Below are positions 47,147 to 56,325 of a stretch of 64,000 nt of DNA, in pieces. Every line of letters begins with the position of its first letter. The first letter of the stretch is position 1. Below the pieces are notes generated by a model. That model was given only the letters and a program-made list of their open reading frames with translations, was not told the DNA's origin and did no database searches. The stretch comes from Stutzerimonas degradans (GTDB lineage Bacteria; Pseudomonadota; Gammaproteobacteria; Pseudomonadales; Pseudomonadaceae), in the NCBI RefSeq assembly GCF_024448505.1, contig NZ_JAMOHV010000015.1:53611-117610 (forward strand). Reading direction: 5' to 3'. Both the position numbers and the translations under genes were made by a program.

Positions 47147-47890
47147 ATGTGTGGACGTTTCGCTCAGTACCGAATCGCCTATGAGTACCTGGACAAGATC
47201 GCGATGCAGCTGCCCTTGCCATTGCGTGGCAGCGTGAATCCTGAGCCAATCGGACGCTACAACGTGTGTCCGCAATCACTGGTTCAGCTCCTGCACCAGG
47301 ACGATGATGGCCTGCGCATGGAGCCGGTCAAGTGGGGTTACGCCCCATTGTGGGCACAGGGGAAGCGACCACCAGCGATAAATGCCAGGGTGGAAACGGC
47401 CGCGACTAGCAAGTTCTTTCGCGATATCTGGCAAACCGGCCGCGCAATAGTGCCCGCTGATGGTTGGTACGAGTGGAAGAAGGACGCGGCCAACCCGAAG
47501 ATCAAGCAGCCCTACTACATCACGCTCCGTAGCGGCGAGCCGATGTTTTTCGCTGCGCTCGGGCGGTTTCAGCGAGGCGCCTCGCTGGAACCCCGAGACG
47601 GCGACGGCTTTGTTGTCATTACGTCATCTAGCGCTGCCGGCATGCTCGATATTCACGATCGGCGTCCTCTGGTTCTATCGCCAGAGTACGCTGCGCTCTG
47701 GATGCAGCAGGAGCTTTTGCCGCTCAAGGCTGAGGAGCTCGCACTGGCGCATGGTTTATGCGTAGAGGAATTCGAGTGGCATCCGGTGGGTCAGAACGTC
47801 GGGAACGTCCGGAATGATGGGCCGGAACTTATCAATAGGATCGCCCAGCCCGCTGGTATAAAGGCATTTCGCTTCAATGACCGTTGGTGA
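47147..47890 (+). CDS. yedK: SRAP-domain abasic-site crosslinking protein (YedK/HMCES family)
   Basis: SRAP proteins form a covalent thiazolidine link with abasic sites in single-stranded DNA and shield them. The 247-residue protein has the catalytic Cys2 right after the start (MCGRFAQY), RYNVCPQ, the Asn in AINARVET, the Glu in ADGWYEWKK and the His in MLDIHDRRPLVL. Length is typical. Its divergence from umuDC across a LexA box joins lesion bypass with abasic-site protection under SOS control. Confidence 0.94.
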   Translation: MCGRFAQYRIAYEYLDKIAMQLPLPLRGSVNPEPIGRYNVCPQSLVQLLHQDDDGLRMEPVKWGYAPLWAQGKRPPAINARVETAATSKFFRDIWQTGRAIVPADGWYEWKKDAANPKIKQPYYITLRSGEPMFFAALGRFQRGASLEPRDGDGFVVITSSSAAGMLDIHDRRPLVLSPEYAALWMQQELLPLKAEELALAHGLCVEEFEWHPVGQNVGNVRNDGPELINRIAQPAGIKAFRFNDRW

Positions 47891-48083
47891 CAACCCAAAT
47901 CAAGTGCGAGCTTTACTTTCAGGCCCGCCACTGTATGGGCTCGCGCGACGGTGACTCGTCAGTTTAGAAAAGTGAGCTAGGGAAATTCGCTAAAGCTCAA
48001 ACGACGAGCTTGAACACACCTCTTAGGGGCAGATAGCACCGCTTCCGCTTACGGCCAGAAGCGAGCATTGAATAACGTAAGCT

Positions 48084-49229
48084 TTATTTGTGCAGTTCTA
48101 TGGTTAACCGAAACACTCTGCCAATGTCTCGCGCTAACGCTTGTAAAAGCACCGGAGCTTGCTGACAGGCTTCATCGAGGGTCATAGGACCGGAGGCAAT
48201 TGAAAAAGCGGCATCGATACCGTGTGAGTAGAGATCGGCGTACCTCTCACCCAGCGTGCCGGCGAGAACGAAAACTGGAACATGATATTGGCGCGCAATC
48301 CGCGCCACCCCAAAGGGCGTCTTCCCACGCAGGGACTGCGCGTCACAGCAGCCCTCTCCGGTGATAACTAAATCCGCATCCTCAATGTGCCGTGCTAGTT
48401 GAACCAGATCTGCCACCATCTCGATACCAGGACGAAATCTAGCTTGGAGAAACGTGCGCGCTGCGAAACCTAGGCCACCTGCTGCGCCGGAGCCCGGATA
48501 ATCACGCTCGTCCTTACCGAGCAGCGCTTGGCAACAATCAGCAAAGTGAGCAAGAGCGGCGTCCAGCGCGGCTAACTCCGTTTGAGTTGCACCTTTCTGC
48601 AGTCCGTAGGTATGCGAAGCGCCGAAGGGACCGCATAGCGGGTTGTCAACGTCGACCATCGCCTGGAAAGTCACCTCAGCCAGGCGGGGGTCCAAACCGC
48701 TCAGATCGATTTTGCTTAACGCTGCCAAGGCCTTCCCACCTGGCGGCAGCGGCGATAGATCAGAGTTCAGAAACCGTGCGCCGAGTGCCTCCAACATGCC
48801 GACACCAGCATCGTTGGTGGCGCTACCACCCAGGGTGAGCACGATGTTTCGCGCACCGATATCCAGGGCCTCCAGAATCAGCTCGCCGGTACCGCGACTG
48901 CTGCTCCGGGCGGCATTGCGCTTTGCAGTCGGTACAAGCTGCAGACCGCTCGCCTCGGCCATTTCGATGACCGCGGTATGCGACTCCGGAAGCCAGGCCC
49001 AGCTCGCGTCTACGATGTCGCCGAGAGGCCCGGTTACCAGACTGTTGCACCGCTCGCCGTCGACCGAAGCGAGAACGGCATCCAGGGTACCTTCGCCGCC
49101 ATCGGCCATCGGACACTTGATTATCTGTGCCTTGGGAAATACCTCCTCCAAGCCTGCCTGAATTGCATCAGCGACCTCTGCTGCACTCAGGCTATCTTTG
49201 AACGAGTCAGGGGCAACGACGATTTTCAT
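48084..49229 (-). CDS. Glycerate kinase (type I, glycerate 2-kinase family)
   Basis: The 381-residue protein starts MKIVVAPDSFKDSLSAAEVADAI, the signature start of the GarK/GlxK family, with KCPMADGGEGTLDAV, LTLGGSATNDAGVGMLEALG and DLVITGEGCCDAQSLRGKTPFGVARIA. These enzymes phosphorylate D-glycerate, usually to 2-phosphoglycerate. From ATG 49227-49229; nine upstream codons were excluded. Beside tartrate genes it fits the tartrate-to-glycerate branch. It is the last gene of the cluster. Confidence 0.94.
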   Translation of the reverse strand: MKIVVAPDSFKDSLSAAEVADAIQAGLEEVFPKAQIIKCPMADGGEGTLDAVLASVDGERCNSLVTGPLGDIVDASWAWLPESHTAVIEMAEASGLQLVPTAKRNAARSSSRGTGELILEALDIGARNIVLTLGGSATNDAGVGMLEALGARFLNSDLSPLPPGGKALAALSKIDLSGLDPRLAEVTFQAMVDVDNPLCGPFGASHTYGLQKGATQTELAALDAALAHFADCCQALLGKDERDYPGSGAAGGLGFAARTFLQARFRPGIEMVADLVQLARHIEDADLVITGEGCCDAQSLRGKTPFGVARIARQYHVPVFVLAGTLGERYADLYSHGIDAAFSIASGPMTLDEACQQAPVLLQALARDIGRVFRLTIELHK

Positions 49230-49311
49230 ATCAGTCTCCGACCAGCGAGCATCCATGCTGTCTAAAGCTTCCGTACATTGCTTGGTTAATACGAGCGCGG
49301 CAAAAGTCGGC

Positions 49312-50583
49312 TTACGAAGGGAAGAAGGGAAAGAACAGAAGTAACAGAGGAATCGCGATAGCCCCAGCCACGAAGATCAATGGCAGACCGCACTTCACGT
49401 AATCAGCGAACTTGTAACCCCCAGCTGACAGAACCATGAGATTCGCCGGCATGCCGATCGGCGTGGCATAGGCGCACGATCCGCCGATGACAATGGCCAT
49501 CAGCACGGCGCGTGGGTCAGCGCCTAAATTGGCAGCGATAGACATTCCGATCGGCACAAGCAGCGCGGTGGTGGCCGTGTTGGACATGAAATTAGTGAGA
49601 GCGCAGGAAATAAAGAAGATCACCACCAGCAACAGAACTGGCGACGGCTCCGTGCCGAGCAAGTTCATGATAGTCGAGGCTACTGCCGCGCCAGCACCGG
49701 TCTGCTCCAGAGCACTGGCCAAGGCCAGCGTGCCGCCGAAGATGAAGATCGTCTGAGTATCAATAGCCCGGTACGCCTGCTTTTCGGTCAACACCCCCAC
49801 CAGCACCAGAAACGCCGCGCCGACGCAGGCGGTAATATGCAGCGGTACGCCTATAGCACTTTCAAACACCATGCCAAGTATTGCTGCAATCATCACGACC
49901 AGCGAGGTGATTTGCTTCCATTTTGGTACCGAGCTGAAATCATGACTAACCTCTGTTTCGCCAGCGATTGCTTTGGACGAACCAGCAGGCAGCAGACGAT
50001 AACCAAAAAAGGCGAAGTAGATAATGCCGCCGGCCAGGAGGGGCAAACCGACTTTGGCGTATTCAAAGAAACTGAACTCCAGGCCAACTTTTTGAAGGGC
50101 ACTCTGTGCGATCAAGTTACCTGGTGCGCCGATCAACGACAGATTGCCGCCCATCGCCGCTGCGAACACTAGCGGCATCAGCAGCCGCGAGCGGGAAAAT
50201 CCAGATTTCGCCGCAATGCCGATGACAACTGGAATCAAAATGGCCGCAGTGCCAGTGTTTGAAAGGACGCCCGAGAGCATGCCGACAATAACCATGATCG
50301 CAACGATCAGCTGCCGTTCGGTCTTGGCAAAACGTGTAACTAAGCCTCCGATACGGTTCGCCATTCCTGTTTCAAACAAGGCGCCACCGACAATAAACAT
50401 GCCGACAAATAGAATCACGTTAGTGTTGATGAAACCATTGAACGCTGATTTCGCATCAAGCACACCGGTCAACACTAGCGCCAAGCAGACAATGATGGCG
50501 GTTAGCGCTAAGGGAATTCGCTCCCAGACGAACATGACGGTTGCGAAAAGCAGTAGGAACAGGGTTATTTCGATAGGGCTCAT
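49312..50583 (-). CDS. SLC13/DASS-type anion transporter
   Basis: The 423-residue protein has about eleven hydrophobic segments and two paired hairpin motifs, SNTGTAAILIPVVIGIA with NLSLIGAPGNLIAQSAL and SNTATTALLVPIGMSIA with YATPIGMPANLMV, the inverted-repeat substrate-site signature of the divalent anion:sodium symporter and ArsB/NhaD superfamily. Context suggests it imports tartrate or a related dicarboxylate; this is inferred. It lies between the dehydrogenase and glycerate kinase genes. Confidence 0.88.
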   Translation of the reverse strand: MSPIEITLFLLLFATVMFVWERIPLALTAIIVCLALVLTGVLDAKSAFNGFINTNVILFVGMFIVGGALFETGMANRIGGLVTRFAKTERQLIVAIMVIVGMLSGVLSNTGTAAILIPVVIGIAAKSGFSRSRLLMPLVFAAAMGGNLSLIGAPGNLIAQSALQKVGLEFSFFEYAKVGLPLLAGGIIYFAFFGYRLLPAGSSKAIAGETEVSHDFSSVPKWKQITSLVVMIAAILGMVFESAIGVPLHITACVGAAFLVLVGVLTEKQAYRAIDTQTIFIFGGTLALASALEQTGAGAAVASTIMNLLGTEPSPVLLLVVIFFISCALTNFMSNTATTALLVPIGMSIAANLGADPRAVLMAIVIGGSCAYATPIGMPANLMVLSAGGYKFADYVKCGLPLIFVAGAIAIPLLLLFFPFFPS

Positions 50584-50718
50584 TCGGTTCCCTCCTCGTT
50601 AGGAGGCTCCATATGTTTATTTTTGTAATGGATGCCTGGCGCATCTAAGCGCCAAGCAGAGCAGCGAGTACTTCAGGCAACTTTCGCGCGCGGCGAAGGG
50701 CCGCGTTTGGACGCGGTA

Positions 50719-51777
50719 TTAGCGTGCTATTGCCGCTAGAACTGCATCGGTCACCTGTCGAGTCGTGGCAGTACCACCCAGGTCGGGGGTATGCAGGCCA
50801 CTGGCAGTAACCTTTTCGATGGCGCGCATCAGGTGCTCACCGGCCTCCTTCTCACCGAGATACTCGAGCATCATCACCGCAGTCCAGAAAGTCGCGATGG
50901 GGTTGGCAATGCCCTTTCCAGTGATATCGAAGGCCGAGCCGTGGATGGGCTCGAACATCGACGGGAAGGTTCGGTCGGGGTTGAGATTGGCCGTTGGCGC
51001 TATCCCCAGGCTGCCAGAAAGGGCTGCGGCCAGATCCGAGAGGATGTCGGCATGAAGGTTTGTGGCCACGATGACGTCAAGCTTTTCAGGCTTCAGCACC
51101 ATTGTGGTAGTTACCGCATCCACTAGTTCGCGGTTGGTATGCACATCCGGATAGTCCTTCGCCACTTCAGCGAATACCTCGTCCCAGAGCACCATTCCGT
51201 GACGCTGGGCATTCGACTTGGTCACGAGAGTCAGATGCTTTGCGGGACGACTGCGCGCCAGTTCAAAGGCAAAGCGATGGATGCGCTCGACCCCTACGCG
51301 GGTGAAAGTGGAAACCTCAGTGGCAACCTCGATCGGCAGGCCCTGGTGAACCCGGCCGCCACTGCCGGAGTACTCGCCCTCCGAGTTCTCGCGCACGATT
51401 ACCCAATCAATAGCCTGGCCATTGCTAAGCGGGCTCTTTACACCAGGTAGCACGCGCGCCGGACGCACATTGGCGTACTGATCGAAGCCTTGGCAGATGG
51501 GCAGACGGAGCCCCCAAAGCGAAACATGATCAGCAACCTTTAGGCTACCGACGGCGCCGAAGAAGATCGCATCAGCCTTTCGGATTTCGGCCAGCCCACC
51601 TTCGGGAATGTAGTGGCCGTGCTCGATATAGAACTCAGAGTCCCAAGGATAATGCGTAAAGTTAAAACTGAAGCCACCCAAGTGCTGGGCCAAGCTTTCG
51701 AGGATTTCCAAGCCAGCGGCAATTACTTCCGTGCCGATGCCATCGCCAGGGATGGCTGCGATGTTGTAAGTCTTCAT
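50719..51777 (-). CDS. Tartrate dehydrogenase/decarboxylase or D-malate dehydrogenase (TtuC/DmlA family)
   Basis: The 352-residue protein belongs to the beta-decarboxylating dehydrogenases: IAAIPGDGIGTEVIAAGLEIL at the start, FFGAVGSLKVADHVSLWG, the substrate loop FDQYANVRPARVLPGV, VIVRENSEGEYSGSGG and the metal/NAD segment NLHADILSDLAAAL with EPIHGSAFDITGKG. The DHVSLWG and FDQY features separate TtuC/DmlA from IPMDH. Such enzymes decarboxylate meso-tartrate to D-glycerate, oxidise (+)-tartrate, and act on D-malate. ATG 51775-51777 was chosen. Confidence 0.88.
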   Translation of the reverse strand: MKTYNIAAIPGDGIGTEVIAAGLEILESLAQHLGGFSFNFTHYPWDSEFYIEHGHYIPEGGLAEIRKADAIFFGAVGSLKVADHVSLWGLRLPICQGFDQYANVRPARVLPGVKSPLSNGQAIDWVIVRENSEGEYSGSGGRVHQGLPIEVATEVSTFTRVGVERIHRFAFELARSRPAKHLTLVTKSNAQRHGMVLWDEVFAEVAKDYPDVHTNRELVDAVTTTMVLKPEKLDVIVATNLHADILSDLAAALSGSLGIAPTANLNPDRTFPSMFEPIHGSAFDITGKGIANPIATFWTAVMMLEYLGEKEAGEHLMRAIEKVTASGLHTPDLGGTATTRQVTDAVLAAIAR

Positions 51778-52138
51778 GCTGCGCTCCACTTGTTTTTATT
51801 AAGAAGGATGACCGCGATGCTGCGACGAGCCGAGTATAAGCAGTGAAAACAAACAGATTGATCGCCTTAAAATCACAACTTTAGTGAATCCAGGTTATCA
51901 ATAACTGAGGAGCAATGACGGAATCCAGCCGCTGGATTGGCTAGCAGCGCGGCGATGCCGTTGAGCAGGGAAAGTCAGCTGGAATCCAGCGATGAGCAGA
52001 ACCAGCGTCAGGAGAACAATGACCGAGACGGCCTGTACCGGGGGCTTTGCTGAAAGATGGGCGACGATGCACCGCACGAGGTGCGGCGCTGGTGGATCAA
52101 CTGCGCGGCATGCAAAGGCCGTATATGCCGGCACAAGT
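51778..52138. other. 361-base spacer without a recognised gene
   Basis: A perfect hairpin AATCCAGC-C-GCTGGATT lies near 51931-51947. A 78-codon minus-strand frame (51898-52134) contains one hydrophobic stretch but no clear ribosome site or family match, and I do not support it as a gene. Confidence 0.4.
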
Positions 52139-53005
52139 CTATTCGTTGAGGTTGAGGTACTCGCGCGCCCAGGTCACGTAGTTATCTGGGTTGGTGTATC
52201 GAGCCACCAACTGCGAAGCGGTGAGGTTGCTGTCGACAGCAATGCCGCGTTGTTCGCGAAGGCTGTCATAGGTCGCCTTTACTGCCGAGAAAAATGCAGC
52301 GTGGCCATTTACGATGATACGTACACCTAGCTCGGCCAAGCGCCGGTCGTCTCGTAGATCCGGATTGCCATAGGTGACCAGCATCAAAGGTATACGCAAG
52401 CCATCGGAGATCATTTCGAGTTGATCGAAATCCTTCACGCCCACCAAGCATATGGCGTCAACGCCAGCGTCTTGATAAGCGCGAGTTCGATGAATTACCT
52501 CTTCCTGCGTCTGGGCATCGGCATTCGTGCGTCCGATTATCGCAAGAGCACTATCCACACGCGCAGCCAGGGCTGCGCGCAACTTGCCGATGCCTTCCTC
52601 AACGCTAATCAGATCATACGATTTGCGGCCGAAGTGGGCAGGTAGCAGCGTGTCTTCGATTGTCAGCGCCGACACGCCCGCACGCTCCAGTTCTGCAACC
52701 GTGCGCATGGTGTTGAGGGCGTTGCCGTAGCCATGGTCAGCATCGGCAATTACTGGAAGGCGTGTGACTCGGCCGATGCGCGTCGCCTGCTCTGCGAACT
52801 CGCTTAGGCTGATCAGTGCGATGTCAGGCGCGCCTAGAACCTGAAGGGACGCGACCGAGCCACCGAGAATTCCCACCTCGAAACCAAGATCAGCGGCGAT
52901 ACGCGCCGACAATGGATCGAACACCGAGGCAGTGTGATGACATGTTGGAGTAGCAAGCAGCGTGCGAAACGCATTGCGCAGCTCGTGGTGACTGGAGGTG
53001 CTCAT
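52139..53005 (-). CDS. Oxaloacetate decarboxylase of the PEP mutase/isocitrate lyase superfamily (PA4872 type)
   Basis: The 288-residue protein aligns closely, by memory, with P. aeruginosa PA4872, a characterised Mg-dependent oxaloacetate decarboxylase: [75 protein letters not shown] and the [19 protein letters not shown] segment. It lacks the isocitrate lyase KKCGH loop. I chose the ATG giving [10 protein letters not shown] (53005), which matches the PA4872 length; an ATG six bases upstream is also possible. Converting oxaloacetate to pyruvate fits the step after tartrate dehydratase. Confidence 0.88.
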   Translation of the reverse strand: MSTSSHHELRNAFRTLLATPTCHHTASVFDPLSARIAADLGFEVGILGGSVASLQVLGAPDIALISLSEFAEQATRIGRVTRLPVIADADHGYGNALNTMRTVAELERAGVSALTIEDTLLPAHFGRKSYDLISVEEGIGKLRAALAARVDSALAIIGRTNADAQTQEEVIHRTRAYQDAGVDAICLVGVKDFDQLEMISDGLRIPLMLVTYGNPDLRDDRRLAELGVRIIVNGHAAFFSAVKATYDSLREQRGIAVDSNLTASQLVARYTNPDNYVTWAREYLNLNE

Positions 53006-53188
53006 GGTCATATTTCCCAGATCGAATGCTGGGCAACTGTCCTCAGGACTTGTGCCCAAGGGTGTGGGCAGCCGGAACGGTTCGCCGTCGGCTATGCCAC
53101 GAATAAGTGAAGATGAAATTCGCTGTTCGGCGGTCTGGCGCCAGGGCTTTCACGGCCTGACAGCCGTGAAAGCCCCTGCCAGGGTGGT

Positions 53189-53797
53189 TTACTTGATGAA
53201 TCGAACCTGGCTGTTGATCTTCTCGATCACCGAACTCTTGCGCTCGTTGAAGCGCACCTTGTTCTGTTCAAACAGGTTGTTGCCCTTGGTGTCGATAGAG
53301 ATGATCAGTGGGCCGAACTCCCGCACGCGATTTACCCACAGGGTTTCTGGCATGCCAAGATCCTGCCATTCGGCACGCTCGATCTCTTCCACCTTGGTTG
53401 CTGCCAGCACCGCGCAGCCGCCAGGGAAAACCGCATGAACCGCCTTGTTCTCCAGGCAACCAGTTGTGGTTTCCGGGCCCATACCCCCTTTGCCAATAAT
53501 CAGCTTGACTCCGGTCTGTTCGATGAAGGCCTTCTCGAACTTCTCCATGCGCATACTGGTGGTAGGGCCGATGGATACCATTTCAAAACTGCCATCGTCC
53601 TTCTTACGCACAATCGGCCCGGCGTGAAAGATCGCTCCGCCACGCAGATCGACTGGCAGCTCGCGCTTGAGCTCGATCAGTCGCCGATGCGCCACATCGC
53701 GGCAAGTTACCAGCTGGCCTGTCAGGTAAACGATGTCGCCAACGGTGAGCGCCGCCAGGTCTTCATCCTTGATCGGAGTGGAAAGAATCTTTTTCAC
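53189..53797 (-). CDS. ttdB: L(+)-tartrate dehydratase beta subunit (class I fumarase C-terminal family)
   Basis: The 202-residue protein is the beta half of a two-subunit iron-sulfur hydro-lyase, with [49 protein letters not shown] and [32 protein letters not shown]. Size and sequence favour TtdB over fumarase. It overlaps the ttdA stop by four bases. The pair dehydrates L-tartrate to oxaloacetate. Confidence 0.9.
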   Translation of the reverse strand: MKKILSTPIKDEDLAALTVGDIVYLTGQLVTCRDVAHRRLIELKRELPVDLRGGAIFHAGPIVRKKDDGSFEMVSIGPTTSMRMEKFEKAFIEQTGVKLIIGKGGMGPETTTGCLENKAVHAVFPGGCAVLAATKVEEIERAEWQDLGMPETLWVNRVREFGPLIISIDTKGNNLFEQNKVRFNERKSSVIEKINSQVRFIK

Positions 53798-54693
53798 AGA
53801 ACTACTCCTTCATGAGAAAGGATGTCGTAAGACAGGTCGGCATTAATGCGGATCTTGCCGCGCCGATGCGCCCAGCACCCGGTTGAGACAGCGACGCCAA
53901 TTGTGGAGGGGTGACGCGCAGAGGACTCGATGTTGACGCCCATCACGCTGCTGTTACCACTCAGCCCCTGCGGGCCAATGCCGATCTCATTGAGGCCTTC
54001 CTCAAGGAGCTTCTCCATCATTGCGGCATTTTCATTCGGGTGGCTGGAATCAACCGGGCGCAGAATTGCGCGCTTGGACAGGCGAGCCGCTGTCTCTACC
54101 GAGGTGGACACCCCGACTCCCACTAGCAGCGGAGGACAAGCATTGATACCGCGAGAGGTAATTACATCGAATACAAACTCGGTCACGCCCTCATAGCCCT
54201 GACCGGGCATCAATACCTTGGCTGAACCTGGAAGAGTGCAACCGCCACCTGCCATATACACGTCAATCAGCGCGTAATCGGCGTCGGGGATGATTTCCCA
54301 ATCTAGCCATGGAATCTTCGAGCCGGTATTCGTGCCGGTGTTCTTCTCGTCGAAAGTCTCTACGGCGTTGTGACGCAGCGGCCCTTTCTTCGTCGCCTCC
54401 AGGGTAGCGTTCTGAAGGATGTCCTCCAGCTCGCCAAGGAGTGGGAACTTCGCACCGGCAGAGATGAAGTATTGGATTACCCCGGTATCCTGACAGCTGG
54501 GACGGTCTAGCTTGTCCGCATAGTCTTGGTTCTCGGCCATCGAGTCGTAGATTTCGATGGCCAGCGAATTGGTCTCCGCTGAACGCAATTTGGCAGTCTT
54601 TTCTTTAACATCAGTCGGCAGCCGCTTACCAATGTAAGCGGTAAACTTTGCCATCACGTCAGTCAGCGACTGGACAGCTAATTCGTTATCCAT
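53794..54693 (-). CDS. ttdA: L(+)-tartrate dehydratase alpha subunit
   Basis: The 299-residue protein matches the fumarase N-terminal domain family, with [13 protein letters not shown] supplying a cluster cysteine, [33 protein letters not shown] and the C-terminal [14 protein letters not shown]. Three conserved cysteines for the [4Fe-4S] cluster are present. It is the first gene of the minus-strand cluster and divergent from the LysR gene. A related two-subunit fumarase is the main alternative. Confidence 0.9.
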   Translation of the reverse strand: MDNELAVQSLTDVMAKFTAYIGKRLPTDVKEKTAKLRSAETNSLAIEIYDSMAENQDYADKLDRPSCQDTGVIQYFISAGAKFPLLGELEDILQNATLEATKKGPLRHNAVETFDEKNTGTNTGSKIPWLDWEIIPDADYALIDVYMAGGGCTLPGSAKVLMPGQGYEGVTEFVFDVITSRGINACPPLLVGVGVSTSVETAARLSKRAILRPVDSSHPNENAAMMEKLLEEGLNEIGIGPQGLSGNSSVMGVNIESSARHPSTIGVAVSTGCWAHRRGKIRINADLSYDILSHEGVVL

Positions 54694-55171
54694 TTTTTGT
54701 TTTCCTCATCTGCATCAAAGGCTAATGGGCTTGCATCGTTGCGTAGCTAGGCAAAACAAATCCGAAGCGAATTGCCTGGACTAGACACGAAGGCTGGGTG
54801 GTGCGCCGCACGGGGCGCGGTGTGACTTCTTGCCGTAGCCATGAACGCGTGCTCGGAGTAGGCAAGCTCGGCGAGCTCACCGGAGCGCGGTTGAGGCTGG
54901 CCTCACAAGGCGTACAAGCTCCATATCTGCGGTCCGCGCCCAGAAACTGCGGACGCATGATTCGCATGAAGTCGTCTGGCCATGCTCTTCCTCCAAAATT
55001 ATTGTTTTGAGCAAGAATGGGGCAGCACCGATAACTGCCTGCTGCACGTCGAGACCCACCTCGCTCGCAGAACGATTGAGCTGAGCACTGGTGCGTGGGG
55101 GACAAAGTAATGGTTTTCTTTGAGGCGTGTAATACAATGAAATTAACTTCATTGTTTCTTTAGAGTTAACT
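54694..55171. other. Intergenic control region between ttdA and the LysR gene
   Basis: About 480 bases with no supported gene. Short minus-strand frames across it lack ribosome sites and family features. It should hold the promoters of both divergent units; the clearest element is the palindrome at 55134-55155. Confidence 0.5.
55134..55155. promoter_or_regulatory. Palindrome before the LysR-type regulator gene
   Basis: ACAATGAA at 55134-55141 and TTCATTGT at 55148-55155 are perfect complements around six bases, 17 bases before the regulator start. LysR-family proteins bind such interrupted dyads, so this is a likely autoregulatory site. Confidence 0.6.
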
Positions 55172-56086
55172 ATGAACCCTGTATCCGAGCTCGCCTTCTT
55201 TTCACAGCTCGTCCGTTTGGGCAGCCTTGCGGCAACCGCGCGCGAGCTCAATCTGACGCCCCCGGCGGTATCAAAGCGACTGGCACAGTTGGAGCAGCGC
55301 CTCGGTGTCCGGCTGCTGAATCGCACCACGCGTAGCATTAGCCTCACAGCTGAAGGCGAGCTGTATCTGGACAGCGCTCAGCGCATCCTTCGAGAGATCG
55401 AGGAAATGGAGCGCCAAGTGTCCAGCAGCCGTGCCCTTCCCAAGGGCCTTCTGCGCGTTAATGCACCTCTAGGTTTCGGGCGCACGCATGTCTGCCCAGC
55501 CATTTCTTCGTTTGTCCGGCGCTATCCGGAGGTTGAGGTGCAACTCCACTTGAGCGATCGGCCAATTAACTTGCCGGACGACGCCATCGACGTCGCTATT
55601 CGCTTCGGTGACTTGCCTGACTCCCGGCTAATCGCACGAAAGATTGCGGCGAACCGGCGCAAGCTGTGTGCTGCTCCGTCTTACCTAGCTACCCATGGTC
55701 GCCCTCTAACCCCAAAAGATCTGATGCAGCACAACTGCATCGTGCTGCGCCAGAATGATTCAGCTTTTGGCGTGTGGCGACTCAGTCGGGGGAAACAGAG
55801 CGAAGCGATAAAGGTTCGAGGCAACCTCAGCACAAACGATGGGGAGGTGGCTTTGAACTGGGCATTGGAGGGACACGGTATTTTGATGCGCGCTGAATGG
55901 AATCTCGCCAACCACCTGAGCAGCGGCCGCCTGGTGGAAGTGCTGACAGACTACGAAACCCCGCCTGCAGATATTTACGCCGTTTACCTTGAGCGCCTAA
56001 ACCTGTCTGCGAAGGTGTCTTTCTTCATTGAGCATCTGCGCGGGTTCTTTAGCCTCAACAGCGATGGCTTTTATGCTTCAGTTTAA
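55172..56086 (+). CDS. LysR-type transcriptional regulator
   Basis: The 304-residue protein has the N-terminal helix-turn-helix (ELAFFSQLVRLGSLAATARELNLTPPAVSKRLAQLEQRLGVRLLNRTTRS) and a C-terminal periplasmic-binding-type effector domain (GLLRVNAPLGFGRTHV, LPDDAIDVAIRFGDLPDSRLIARKI). Divergence from ttdA is the normal position for the activator of a neighbouring catabolic cluster, so a role in tartrate induction is inferred. It resembles TtdR/DmlR-type regulators; the ligand cannot be read from sequence. Confidence 0.9.
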   Translation: MNPVSELAFFSQLVRLGSLAATARELNLTPPAVSKRLAQLEQRLGVRLLNRTTRSISLTAEGELYLDSAQRILREIEEMERQVSSSRALPKGLLRVNAPLGFGRTHVCPAISSFVRRYPEVEVQLHLSDRPINLPDDAIDVAIRFGDLPDSRLIARKIAANRRKLCAAPSYLATHGRPLTPKDLMQHNCIVLRQNDSAFGVWRLSRGKQSEAIKVRGNLSTNDGEVALNWALEGHGILMRAEWNLANHLSSGRLVEVLTDYETPPADIYAVYLERLNLSAKVSFFIEHLRGFFSLNSDGFYASV

Positions 56087-56325
56087 GAAATCAGTCTCGG
56101 GCGCGCCTGGCTAACTAAGACCGGTGACCGACTTCGGCCAAAAGCAGTCAGTTACAGCCAACCGAACGAGGCTATATTTCTCGCGCCAACATCATTTCGT
56201 AGCCCCCCTGATTGTTTCGCATCCTCCCGCCTGCCGATCGAGAGATCACGTAACCAGCGTTTCGGCTTGAATCCAGATTGAAGAGGCGATAGCGTTTCGC
56301 CATAACGCTGCATAAGGAATTGAGC

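Noticed and set aside
51898..52134. A 78-codon minus-strand frame with one hydrophobic stretch between two tartrate genes
   Set aside because: No ribosome site, family match or length support; the hydrophobic run alone is not enough.
54722..55105. A 127-codon minus-strand frame between ttdA and the LysR gene
   Set aside because: Low-quality composition with many Arg and Cys residues and no motif; it overlaps the expected control region.
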